A DNA stretch of 64,000 bases from an uncultured Ruminococcus sp. (lineage in GTDB: Bacteria; Bacillota; Clostridia; Oscillospirales; Ruminococcaceae), in contig NZ_CAKSNX010000001.1 in NCBI RefSeq assembly GCF_934476685.1, positions 310,001-374,000 on the forward strand, given 5' to 3'. The notes beneath the pieces were generated by a model. That model did no database searches, was not told the DNA's origin, and saw only the letters and a program-made list of their open reading frames with translations. Positions 8,822 to 16,663 of this stretch are shown here, one piece after another; the first letter of the stretch is position 1; every line of letters begins with the position of its first letter. The position numbers and the translations under genes were made by a program.

Positions 8822-8850
8822 TTGACAGGCGGAAAAAATAGTGATACAAT
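8822..8850 (+). promoter_or_regulatory. Predicted sigma-A promoter of the aminotransferase gene
   Basis: TTGACA at 8822-8827 and TACAAT at 8845-8850 are separated by 17 bp, 35 bp upstream of the aminotransferase ATG at 8885, which also has an AGAGG SD. Confidence 0.7.
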
Positions 8851-8884
8851 TTGATTTAGTATTTCAATAAAAGAGGTTAGTAAA

Positions 8885-10102
8885 ATGAGAACTTTTTCAA
8901 AGTCAAGCAAGCTCAATAACGTTTGCTATGATATCAGAGGACCTGTACTGGACGAAGCAGACCGTATGGAGGCTCAGGGCGTAAAGATAGTAAAGCTCAA
9001 TATCGGCAACCCCGCCCCTTTCAGCTTCAATGCGCCCGATAATATAATTTCAGCAATGACCGATAACCTTAGAAACGCTCAGGGTTATTCTACCTCAAAG
9101 GGTATAGCCGCCGCAAGAGAGGCTATCATAAACTACCACAGAGGAAAAGGACTTTCTATCGAAAGCATAAACGATATCTATACAGGAAACGGAGTTTCCG
9201 AACTTATAGTTATGGTTATGCAGGGACTTCTCGATAACGGCGATGAAGTGCTTGTACCTTCTCCAGACTATCCGCTCTGGACAGCCGCCATAACCCTTGC
9301 AGGCGGAAATGCCGTCCACTATGTCTGCGACGAGCAGGCTGAATGGTATCCCGATATTGCGGATATGGAAAAGAAAGTAACCCCGAAAACAAAGGCTGTC
9401 GTAATCATCAACCCTAATAACCCAACAGGCGCAGTCTATCCGAAGGAAGTCCTTGAGGATATAGTCAAGCTTGCAAGAAAGCATGAGCTTATCATCTTTG
9501 CAGATGAAATATACGACAGACTTCTTATGGACGGTGTGGAGCATACTTCTATCGCATCACTTGCTCCAGACCTCTTCTGCGTGACCTTTAACGGACTTTC
9601 AAAATCCCATATGGCAGCAGGCTTCAGAGCAGGCTGGATGGTGCTCAGCGGGGATAAGAGCAGAGCAAAAGGCTATATAGAGGGATTAAATATGCTTTCC
9701 TCAATGCGACTTTGTTCAAACGTTCAGGCTCAGTATATCATACCAGAAGCCCTTAAAGGCAGCGGCGCTCCCGAAAAGGAACTTCTCCCAGGGGGAAGAA
9801 TATATGAGCAGAGGGAGTGTATCTGCTCTATGCTCAACGATATCGACGGTATTTCAGCAGTAAAGCCGAAAGCGGCATTCTACATATTCCCGAAAATAGA
9901 TGCAAAGAGATTTAATATCACAAATGACGAGCAGTTTGTACTCGATTTTCTGAAAGAGAAGAAAATACTTCTTGTCCACGGCGGCGGATTCCATTGGGAA
10001 AACCCCGACCATTTCAGAATAGTATACCTGCCCGAAAGAAAGGATCTCGAATTTGCCATGGGCGAACTTAGGAATTTCCTAAAGGATTACAGACAGAACT
10101 GA
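8885..10102 (+). CDS. alaA: PLP-dependent aminotransferase, AlaA-like
   Basis: A fold-type I class I/II aminotransferase of 405 residues, the same length as E. coli AlaA. It would exchange the amino group between glutamate and pyruvate or a related 2-oxo acid. Visible markers are the N-terminal SSKLNNVCYDIRGPV, the substrate-binding NIGNPAPF, INPNNPTGAVYP, the PLP-binding ADEIYDRL, and the Schiff-base lysine in NGLSKSHMAAGFRAGW. It is transcribed alone from its own promoter and ends at a strong terminator. Substrate preference is inferred from AlaA likeness only. Confidence 0.85.
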   Translation: MRTFSKSSKLNNVCYDIRGPVLDEADRMEAQGVKIVKLNIGNPAPFSFNAPDNIISAMTDNLRNAQGYSTSKGIAAAREAIINYHRGKGLSIESINDIYTGNGVSELIVMVMQGLLDNGDEVLVPSPDYPLWTAAITLAGGNAVHYVCDEQAEWYPDIADMEKKVTPKTKAVVIINPNNPTGAVYPKEVLEDIVKLARKHELIIFADEIYDRLLMDGVEHTSIASLAPDLFCVTFNGLSKSHMAAGFRAGWMVLSGDKSRAKGYIEGLNMLSSMRLCSNVQAQYIIPEALKGSGAPEKELLPGGRIYEQRECICSMLNDIDGISAVKPKAAFYIFPKIDAKRFNITNDEQFVLDFLKEKKILLVHGGGFHWENPDHFRIVYLPERKDLEFAMGELRNFLKDYRQN

Positions 10103-10108
10103 TATTTC

Positions 10109-10143
10109 AAAAGCGGAGAAATTTTTGTTTCTCCGCTTTTTTT
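10109..10143 (+). terminator. Rho-independent terminator after the aminotransferase gene
   Basis: A 13-bp perfect stem, arms at 10109-10121 and 10128-10140 around AAGCGGAGAAA/TTTCTCCGCTT, with a 6-base loop and a T-run beginning inside the second arm. Confidence 0.92.
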
Positions 10144-10236
10144 GATAAAATATTTGCCGTGAGGACTTTATTTTTATAGAAAAATGTTGTATAATTAAAA
10201 TGAGCATATCTATCATATCATTAAGGAGGCTTTTTT

Positions 10237-10773
10237 ATGGTGAATAAATATAAAATTACCGTCTGCAATAAGGACTATACCCTCGTCAGCGAGGAAAGCA
10301 AGGACTATACAGTCAAGCTCGGTATGACTCTCGATAAGAAAATAAAGGAGCTTAAAGTCAAGTTCCCAAGCCTTTCCGTTACCGACTGCGCCGTGCTTAC
10401 CGCAATGGACTGTATGGACGAGCTTATAAAGGCTAATCAGAATATAGACAATATCCGTTCTCAGATAAAGGACTACGTTGACGACGCAGGCAGAGCAAGA
10501 AATCAGGCGAACGCTTCTCAGCGTGAGATAAATGCCCTTAAAGAAAAGGTCGCCGCATTGGAAAAGGAGCTTAGCGAGCGTACAAATTTCGATGCCGCTA
10601 AAACTACCGAGGAAACTGTCAGCGCTGAGGATATAATTTCGCAGGATATAAGAGAGGCAATAGCAAAGCCTGTTGAAAGACCTGCCGCAACAAATCAGGA
10701 CCGCCGCTCAAATTTTGTCGGAACAATGAACTATAATCCCGACCTTGAAACTAAAGACGGAGGAAGAAACTAA
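10237..10773 (+). CDS. zapA: Cell division protein ZapA (extended form)
   Basis: ZapA binds FtsZ and bundles protofilaments at the Z ring. The N-terminal about 85 residues match the ZapA globular domain (KYKITVCNKDYTL, then TVTDCAVLTAMDCMDEL-like helix). A coiled coil (DDAGRARNQANASQREINAL...) follows, and then a disordered tail. At 178 residues it is longer than the usual 80-110, the extra being tail. AAGGAGG lies upstream of the ATG, and a TATAAT occurs near 10187, though I could not identify a convincing -35. The U32 gene begins immediately after its stop codon. Confidence 0.85.
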   Translation: MVNKYKITVCNKDYTLVSEESKDYTVKLGMTLDKKIKELKVKFPSLSVTDCAVLTAMDCMDELIKANQNIDNIRSQIKDYVDDAGRARNQANASQREINALKEKVAALEKELSERTNFDAAKTTEETVSAEDIISQDIREAIAKPVERPAATNQDRRSNFVGTMNYNPDLETKDGGRN

Positions 10774-12825
10774 ATGACGGAGATACTTGCGCCCTGCGGT
10801 TCTCCCGAAGTCCTGACCGCCGCCCTGAGAGCAGGCTGTGATGCAGTTTATCTGGGCGGAAGCAGCTTTTCCGCCCGACAGAACGCAGTAAATTTCTCTG
10901 ATGAGGAGCTTGCAAAAGCCGTCTATGAGTGCCATAAGCGTGGCGTAAAGGTCTACCGTACCATTAATACCGTCATTTTCGACAGCCAGCTTGAAGAGTG
11001 TAAAAAGGCTGTGGAGTACTGCGCAAAAATAGGCATAGACGGACTTATCACGCAGGATCTTGCCCTTGTGGAAATAGTGAAAAAATGCTGCCCCGATATG
11101 GAGATACACGCATCTACCCAAATGACAGTCCATACCGCCAACGGAGTGGAAATGACAAAACGCCTTGGCTTTTCAAGAGCCGTCCTCGCAAGAGAACTTC
11201 CACTGGATATCATCAGAGAGTTGTCCGATCTCGGCACTGAAACCGAAGTCTTTGTCCATGGCGCAGAATGTATGTCCGTTTCGGGACAGTGCTATATGAG
11301 CGCAGTTATCGGCTCACGAAGCGCAAACCGTGGCCTGTGCGCACAAGCTTGCCGCCTGCCATGCAGCGCAGTTAAAGGCGCAGACCGCTATGACCTCTCT
11401 CTTAAAGATATGTCCTATCTCGACAGCATACAAAAACTTGCCGACGCAGGCGTAACGTCATTTAAAATAGAGGGAAGAATGAAACGTCCCGAATATGTCG
11501 CCCTCTCCGTAAAAAGCCTTAAACAGGCGCTTGCAGGCGAAAAATACGATAGATCTGCCCTTTCAGATGTCTTTTCAAGAGGCGGATTTACCGACGGCTA
11601 CCTCTATGGAAAAACAGGCAGAGAAATGTTCGGCATAAGACAAAAGGAGGACGTAAAAGCCTCCGCAAAGATACTCCCCGAAATACATGAAATTTACCGC
11701 CGTGAAGAAAAACGTGCCGAAATTAAATTCAGCGTCAAAATAAGATCAAACCAACCTCTGACCATTACCGCACAGGATAATGCAGGCTGTTCAGTCACCG
11801 CCGCAGGTGATATCCCCGCAAAAGCCAAAAGCAAAGCCTGTTCAGCGCAGTCAGTTGAAAAACAGCTTTCCAAACTTGGCGATACGATCTATTCGTTCGG
11901 CGGATTGGAATGTGATATAGACGATGACCTTTTTGTAAGTCCCTCTGTGCTTAATGACCTCAGACGTACCCTATGCGAAGAACTGGATAAAAAACGTGCG
12001 GAGAAAAATTCTGCCGCCGTTGATTTTGAAAACGCTGATATCCTCAGCTTTGAATGTCCCGAAAAACGTCTTTCACAGCCAAAGATAAGAGTGAAGGTCA
12101 GCTACCCATACCAGCTTGAACAGCTTGACTTTGATAAGATCGACCTCTGCGGAGTGCCCCTGTCCTTTGCGGCAAAAGCAGCAGAAAAATATCCTGCCCA
12201 TAAGCTTATGGCAGTAATGCCAAGGTTCACCTTTGACGAACAAAAACAAAACAAACAGCTTGATATCATAAAAGCCGCAGGCATAACAAAACTGCTTGCC
12301 GAAAATATCGCCCACGTCAAATGTGCGCAGGAAAAAGGCTTTGAACTGCATACCGATTTCGGCTTTAATATCACAAATTCAGCCGCCCTAAACGCAGTGA
12401 AAAAACTCGGCGCAGCTGACGCAGTCGTGTCATTTGAGCTTAAAGCAGGTCAGATATCCGCACTTAAAAAACCTCTCCCCATTGGCATCACAGCCTATGG
12501 AAGACTGCCCCTTATGCTGACGGTGAACTGCCCTATAAAGCAGGCGGCAGGCTGTAAAAACTGCACAGGAAAAGTCACCGACCGCACAGGACGTGATTTC
12601 CCCGTAAAATGTTCAAAGCACTGCGGCTATACAGAGATACTTAATTCGGAAGTGCTGTATCTCGCCGATAAGCTAGACGAGTTCAGAGGGATAGATTTCA
12701 TCACTTTAGAATTTTATGACGAATCCCCCGAAGAAGTTAATGATATCGTCAGCCGCTATTTAAACAAAGCGAAAAGCGGAAAAAGCGTCATAACACGAGG
12801 ATTATATTTCAGAGGAGTATTGTAA
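10774..12825 (+). CDS. rlhA: U32 family protein, RlhA-like (23S rRNA hydroxylation)
   Basis: The protein has an N-terminal U32 TIM-barrel domain (EILAPCGSPEVLTAALRAG, then VHGAECMSVSGQCYMSA and CAQACRLPC) that holds the cysteines expected to bind an Fe-S cluster. A long C-terminal extension follows, matching the DUF3656/collagenase-like layout of RlhA (YdcP), with a second Cys group (CPIKQAAGCKNC, KCSKHCGY). At 683 residues it is close to E. coli RlhA. RlhA makes 5-hydroxycytidine in 23S rRNA using prephenate. Paralogues act on tRNA (TrhP), so the exact substrate is inferred. Older annotations call such proteins peptidase or collagenase. It is directly coupled to zapA and dut. Confidence 0.85.
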   Translation: MTEILAPCGSPEVLTAALRAGCDAVYLGGSSFSARQNAVNFSDEELAKAVYECHKRGVKVYRTINTVIFDSQLEECKKAVEYCAKIGIDGLITQDLALVEIVKKCCPDMEIHASTQMTVHTANGVEMTKRLGFSRAVLARELPLDIIRELSDLGTETEVFVHGAECMSVSGQCYMSAVIGSRSANRGLCAQACRLPCSAVKGADRYDLSLKDMSYLDSIQKLADAGVTSFKIEGRMKRPEYVALSVKSLKQALAGEKYDRSALSDVFSRGGFTDGYLYGKTGREMFGIRQKEDVKASAKILPEIHEIYRREEKRAEIKFSVKIRSNQPLTITAQDNAGCSVTAAGDIPAKAKSKACSAQSVEKQLSKLGDTIYSFGGLECDIDDDLFVSPSVLNDLRRTLCEELDKKRAEKNSAAVDFENADILSFECPEKRLSQPKIRVKVSYPYQLEQLDFDKIDLCGVPLSFAAKAAEKYPAHKLMAVMPRFTFDEQKQNKQLDIIKAAGITKLLAENIAHVKCAQEKGFELHTDFGFNITNSAALNAVKKLGAADAVVSFELKAGQISALKKPLPIGITAYGRLPLMLTVNCPIKQAAGCKNCTGKVTDRTGRDFPVKCSKHCGYTEILNSEVLYLADKLDEFRGIDFITLEFYDESPEEVNDIVSRYLNKAKSGKSVITRGLYFRGVL

Positions 12826-12826
12826 A

Positions 12827-13267
12827 ATGAAACTGCTTATAAAGAAACTTAACGAAAAAGCCATCGTCCCCGCAAGACAGACTCAGTACAGCGCAGGCTA
12901 TGACCTCTGCGCCTGCACAGACGAGCCGATAGTCATAAAAGCAGGGGAAACCGCAAAAATACACACAGGAATAAGCGCCGAGATCGAAGGCACAAAGGAC
13001 GTCGTCCTGCTTATCTACGCAAGAAGTTCCCTCGCCACAAAATTCGGCATCGCCCCGGCAAACTGCGTCGGAGTAGTCGATTGGGATTATAGAGGTGAGA
13101 TAATCTGCGCCCTCCATAATTCAAGCAAGGAGGATTATACAATAAACCACGGCGACCGCATAGCGCAAATGGTAGTGACCCCCGTCTTTACCCCCGAAGT
13201 CGAAGTGAGGGAAACCCTCTCCGACACCACCCGAGGAGCAGGCGGCTTCGGCTCAACAGGAAAGTGA
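12827..13267 (+). CDS. dut: Deoxyuridine triphosphatase
   Basis: Trimeric dUTPase, which hydrolyses dUTP to dUMP and PPi to keep uracil out of DNA and feed dTMP synthesis. All five family motifs are present in 146 residues: SAGYDL, YARSSLA, the GVVDWDYRGEI substrate loop, GDRIAQMV, and the C-terminal glycine-rich RGAGGFGSTGK. It starts one base after the U32 stop codon, behind AGAGGAG, so it is the last gene of the zapA-U32-dut unit. Confidence 0.96.
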   Translation: MKLLIKKLNEKAIVPARQTQYSAGYDLCACTDEPIVIKAGETAKIHTGISAEIEGTKDVVLLIYARSSLATKFGIAPANCVGVVDWDYRGEIICALHNSSKEDYTINHGDRIAQMVVTPVFTPEVEVRETLSDTTRGAGGFGSTGK

Positions 13268-13307
13268 TATAGATTTCATAAGAATAACATTTGGAAGAGC
13301 ATTGCAT

Positions 13308-13784
13308 ATGGATAGTTTGTGTGAATATTGTGAGTATGGGAATCGTTATATTGATTTGGGGCAATGCCCAGAATGCCATACAGGAAAAGTTATAGGAGAT
13401 TTGTATACAAGAGAGATTTTTTGTTCTAACCATCATAAAATCACATCATTTGCTGTTGATTTTAGCTGTACGAAAAAATGTGAATATGAGATGCTTTATA
13501 AAGAATATGATATTTATATTATATCAAAGTTATCTAAAGAGAAAATGTATGTTGTGAGTGAATATATGGATATGACTTTAACTCATATTTATACCATAAT
13601 AAAAAATAAATTACCTCTGATTAAAAAAGTAACTTTCTATAATATACTTGAAATCTGTGAATTTTTGTATGATAACAGTATTCCTTTTAGAATAGAGCCT
13701 GAATTTTCACTTTTAAGTAAATTCAAAAAGTGCTTTCCAGTTTTGCTCAAAGAAAACAAATGGTTATCAGAATATATGAAGTAA
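13308..13784 (+). CDS. AT-rich orphan protein with N-terminal CxxC pairs
   Basis: A 158-residue protein I do not recognise. The N-terminus has a zinc-finger-like arrangement (CEYCEYGN, CPECHTGK, then FCSNHHK and CTKKC), and the rest is lysine- and isoleucine-rich without membrane segments. I prefer the ATG at 13308, since GGAAGAG lies about nine bases upstream, although an in-frame TTG at 13302 exists. Base composition is much more AT-rich than the dut side, and it lies right outside the left junction of the guaA-linked element, so it may be an older insertion at the same hot spot. It ends at a strong hairpin. Confidence 0.6.
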   Translation: MDSLCEYCEYGNRYIDLGQCPECHTGKVIGDLYTREIFCSNHHKITSFAVDFSCTKKCEYEMLYKEYDIYIISKLSKEKMYVVSEYMDMTLTHIYTIIKNKLPLIKKVTFYNILEICEFLYDNSIPFRIEPEFSLLSKFKKCFPVLLKENKWLSEYMK

Positions 13785-13785
13785 A

Positions 13786-13821
13786 AAAATAGCTGTCTGA
13801 TTTTTATCAGACAGCTATTTT
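13786..13821. terminator. Bidirectional rho-independent terminator
   Basis: A 16-bp perfect stem, AAAATAGCTGTCTGAT and its complement, with a four-T loop, A-rich before and T-rich after. It starts two bases after the stop codon of the orphan gene and lies just left of the element junction. Confidence 0.9.
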
Positions 13822-13837
13822 GGTATGAACTATTATA

Positions 13838-13851
13838 TTTTATTCCCACTC
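13838..13851. other. Left attachment site (att core)
   Basis: TTTTATTCCCACTC matches the guaA stop region at 24558-24571 with one mismatch. On the minus strand it reads GAGTGGGAATAA, which encodes Glu-Trp-Glu-stop, the same C-terminus as the intact guaA. This fits a displaced remnant of the original guaA end. Confidence 0.75.
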
Positions 13852-13897
13852 CTCAAATCGTCCTCTAGATTAAACAATTTTGTTTAGGAGATTTGAG
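13852..13897. other. Large imperfect hairpin at the left element end
   Basis: Arms CTCAAATC (13852) and GATTTGAG (13890) enclose TCCT/AGGA and TAAACAA/TTGTTTA pairs. It could be an integrase or repressor site, or a terminator for the minus-strand cassette. The inner TTTGTTTAG matches half of the predicted repressor operator at 23872. Confidence 0.5.
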
Positions 13898-13953
13898 CTG
13901 TGGTATCTCAATTATACATTTTGTTCTGTATTGTACTTGGCTGCTGATGCTCC

Positions 13954-13970
13954 GTTATCAATTTGTTATC
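13954..13970 (+). repeat. Arm-type-like direct repeat, left copy
   Basis: GTTATCAATTTGTTATC near the left end is matched by GTTATCAAATTGTTATC at 24485-24501 near the right end, same orientation, one mismatch. The paired GTTATC units and the symmetrical location suggest integrase or excisionase binding sites. Confidence 0.6.
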
Positions 13971-14036
13971 GCCTTGATAACACGCCGTGCGACTTATGGA
14001 GACGATGTGTGCCTGGTGGCTTGCTCCTTATTTGGT

Positions 14037-14066
14037 ATTATAGCGCAGGTAGGGGTGGTTTGTCAA
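14037..14066 (-). promoter_or_regulatory. Possible outward-facing promoter at the left end
   Basis: On the minus strand TTGACA (14066-14061) and TATAAT (14042-14037) are 18 bp apart, just past the end of the HEPN-like gene and pointing out of the element. No gene follows in the integrated form. Confidence 0.4.
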
Positions 14067-14070
14067 GAGG

Positions 14071-15150
14071 TTAGCTCTTCTTTTTTTCATCAATTATATG
14101 TATATTTAGATCAACGATTTCCTTTAGCACAAGATATGCATTCTTAAACACAATTTGCCATTCTTCATTCAAAGGATCAATGATTTCATGAAACAAAGCA
14201 TTCCTTAAACGATACACAAAACTCAAAAACCAAAATATACTATTCTGATTTCGTTTTTCATATAACTTTTTAAACCATTCTTCCTCACTTGAAGACAGTA
14301 CTCGATCTTGAGGCTGTATATCTACATCCATGTGATATTGAAAATAGCTTATAGGGAGTTGTTGAATTATCTCATATGTATTTCTGGAGCGTTCCATTTC
14401 CTCTTTGGATTTATTACTGTCATCTTTTCCATTTAGATTAAACACTGACCAAATCATCCATATTGCTTTCTTCTCCAGCTCTCCTATTTTCGTTTTTTGC
14501 CTTGTTCCATCATTAGATTGCTTATAATATGATTTGAAAGATTGTACAAGGCTATGTGTCACTTCTTCGCTTATTTTTTGCAAGATCCATGATAAATAAT
14601 CTTGTTCAGATATTGAAGGATTTTCTTTGATATAATCCGCTGAGCTATTCAGTATTTCAGAAATATTATATTGAAATTGGACATTTCCCTTGTAATCTAC
14701 TTTATAATGAGTACCCCAAAATCTTACAAATCCTGATATTATAAAGCTCCATTTAGTCCCACGATTTCGATTCATTTTTAATCCTACAATCAAACACTCT
14801 GATTTGTCAGGAGGTATATCTTTGAAGGTATATTCAAAATCTTCATTAACATGATAGAAATCCCAAAAGTAGTATTCTGGGTACTGTGACATGATTATTT
14901 TTCTGCCTTCACGATATAATGTTTCTATTGAATGCATAATTTTATCATCTACAATAACTTGCTTCCGTCCGTCTTTCTTATAGTATGACTTATATGCATT
15001 AATATACTTACCGTCACCACGTCTATTTTGAGCTTCTGGAAACATTACTCTTAGTGTAGAAATATATGCAAACCATGTCTTTATGAACAAAGACACAAAA
15101 TCGGCTTCGGTAACAACTTTCCAATTTTTATATTTAGGTGATTCTGGCAT
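14071..15150 (-). CDS. HEPN-like protein of a restriction-modification cassette
   Basis: A 359-residue protein with no recognised family assignment. Near its C-terminus (about residues 316-321) it has RNALFH inside YRLRNALFHEIIDP, which fits the RxxxxH signature of HEPN ribonuclease-type domains and is followed by a long amphipathic helix, as is typical. No ATPase motif is present, unlike PrrC or RloC anticodon nucleases. I place the start at ATG 15150, two bases after the specificity-gene stop, with GGAGGGG about six bases upstream; a longer reading from 15189 would overlap that gene without an SD. It is the last gene of the cassette and may act as an abortive-infection partner. The HEPN call is inference from the motif. 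Confidence 0.55.
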   Translation of the reverse strand: MPESPKYKNWKVVTEADFVSLFIKTWFAYISTLRVMFPEAQNRRGDGKYINAYKSYYKKDGRKQVIVDDKIMHSIETLYREGRKIIMSQYPEYYFWDFYHVNEDFEYTFKDIPPDKSECLIVGLKMNRNRGTKWSFIISGFVRFWGTHYKVDYKGNVQFQYNISEILNSSADYIKENPSISEQDYLSWILQKISEEVTHSLVQSFKSYYKQSNDGTRQKTKIGELEKKAIWMIWSVFNLNGKDDSNKSKEEMERSRNTYEIIQQLPISYFQYHMDVDIQPQDRVLSSSEEEWFKKLYEKRNQNSIFWFLSFVYRLRNALFHEIIDPLNEEWQIVFKNAYLVLKEIVDLNIHIIDEKKKS

Positions 15151-15152
15151 AG

Positions 15153-16595
15153 TTACCCCTCCAACAATCTTGTGTTTTCTTCCAGCCATTTAGAAGCGAT
15201 TTCTTCGCTATCTTCAATTGCAAGTTCTACAGCCTTTACAGCAATCTGTATAAGATCATTAGCTTTTTCCCGCAACAAAAATGACTGCTGAACCTTTTTA
15301 GCAATTTCAAACTGCATATCATACGGAAGAACAGGAATAACCACTTTTTCTATATCGCTTAGTTTCCAATGCTGAATAATAGCACCACTTGCATCTCGTT
15401 CTGCCTGAAGCTGTACAATCTCAGAATTAAGTACTAAGGTTAAATAATCAGGAAGTATTTCTGATGTATTATTCACACGCAAATGCAACAAAGCACTTGA
15501 TGTGACAGCCTTCATATCTTCTGTGATTTTAAATGCTATACCGACGCTTCCATCTTTTGAAAACAGTATGGTGTCTTTTTTAGGATAGAGTCTATCAATA
15601 TTAGGCTCAATGTTCTCTGGTATCATAATAGATGGATTGTCTATTCCCGTTTTGCTTACATCACTAACACGAATAAAAGGAATGCCTGTATCACCGTAAT
15701 ACTTGCTGCCAGGTTCGATGGATTTCATCCTGCTTACAAGCTGACCAAGCGGTCTTCTAACTTGTTTACTTAAAACAGCAAATAGTTCGTCATATTTAGG
15801 CTGGTAGTATTCTGCATCTAATCTTCCGGATAATCCAAACGAGTCTGATAATTTCTTTTCAGCTATACTGCTTGCAGATACTGATGGTAATGCAAATTGC
15901 AAGCCGTTTAATAATTGTTGCTGTGCCGAATCATAAAGAGATTCTGCTTGATGTTTCTTTTCTACCGATTTTAAATATAATGTTTCGATATCATTCTGGA
16001 TATTAGTTATATCGGGAATTCTTATCTCAAGGATTGACGGGAGCGTAAGATGAGGTTGACCTGTTTGACTTGCAGATCGCCAAAGTATTCCCTGTCCATA
16101 TGCAGAATGAAGGAAAGCCCATAAATAATACTTGTTTAAGTTTTTTAGATTATCAGTTCTTAAAATGATTACATCACGACAAGTTGCATAACAGGGGAAC
16201 TCATCTGTAACAAGCCCAACTTTAGCAAGGGTGTTTCCGCCTTTAGCAATAATAATATCACCCGGATATGCAATTGCAATTGTTTTTCTATTTGCTACAA
16301 GTATCTCTTCTGGTAAAAAGACTGTTTCATCAGTAATGTTTATAAGTCCGTTTTGTATTTCATTAACTCTTAAAAAAGGGATTTGCGATCTATCATGGCT
16401 ATAATAATCTGTAATAGAAGGATAAAACGCGCTACAATCGAGTAATGCTCCGTATTTTTTCATGGGATATGCTCCAGAAGCATTCAATCTTTCTTGCAAA
16501 AAAAGGTTTTTCTTGGAAAAGAATTCGGCATCTATTCTAGCATAAAACGATTGATTCTTTATTAATATTTCGCTGCATTCCAGCCCATCCATCAA
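15153..16595 (-). CDS. hsdS: Type I-style DNA specificity subunit (HsdS family)
   Basis: The protein recognises DNA through two target-recognition domains, the first around residues 30-200 and the second starting at about 250 (SGRLDAEYYQPKYDEL, PFIRVSDVS). Each is followed by a helical spacer (QNDIETLYLKSVEKKHQAESLYDSAQQ; FEIAKKVQQSFLLREKAND), the usual HsdS plan. The only in-frame initiators are TTG 16595 and ATG 16592, both poorly supported by an SD. The reading frame is open further upstream into the end of the methyltransferase gene, encoding FNEAKYKALMDGLE-like sequence that looks like genuine protein. A -1 frameshift at 16643-16649 would fuse it to the methyltransferase. Confidence 0.88.
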   Translation of the reverse strand: MMDGLECSEILIKNQSFYARIDAEFFSKKNLFLQERLNASGAYPMKKYGALLDCSAFYPSITDYYSHDRSQIPFLRVNEIQNGLINITDETVFLPEEILVANRKTIAIAYPGDIIIAKGGNTLAKVGLVTDEFPCYATCRDVIILRTDNLKNLNKYYLWAFLHSAYGQGILWRSASQTGQPHLTLPSILEIRIPDITNIQNDIETLYLKSVEKKHQAESLYDSAQQQLLNGLQFALPSVSASSIAEKKLSDSFGLSGRLDAEYYQPKYDELFAVLSKQVRRPLGQLVSRMKSIEPGSKYYGDTGIPFIRVSDVSKTGIDNPSIMIPENIEPNIDRLYPKKDTILFSKDGSVGIAFKITEDMKAVTSSALLHLRVNNTSEILPDYLTLVLNSEIVQLQAERDASGAIIQHWKLSDIEKVVIPVLPYDMQFEIAKKVQQSFLLREKANDLIQIAVKAVELAIEDSEEIASKWLEENTRLLEG

Positions 16596-16612
16596 AGCCT
16601 TATATTTAGCTT

Positions 16613-16663
16613 CATTGAAAGGTTCAATGGACGGGCTTACTGAAAAAAACTTAAACCTTCCCT
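16613..16663 (-). other. Putative -1 frameshift signal joining methyltransferase and specificity subunit
   Basis: Reading the minus strand, the end of the methyltransferase gene has an SD-like AGGGAAGG (16663-16656), six bases, then a T TTT TTT heptamer in the correct phase (16649-16643), CAG, and the TAA stop. A hairpin CATTGAA-CCT-TTCAATG lies at 16629-16613. Slipping back one base leads straight into the specificity-subunit frame without a stop. The hairpin spacing (13 bases) is longer than ideal. Confidence 0.5.

Noticed and set aside
10774..12825. Collagenase or secreted peptidase
   Set aside because: No signal peptide; the cysteine pattern and C-terminal domain match RNA-hydroxylation U32 proteins such as RlhA.
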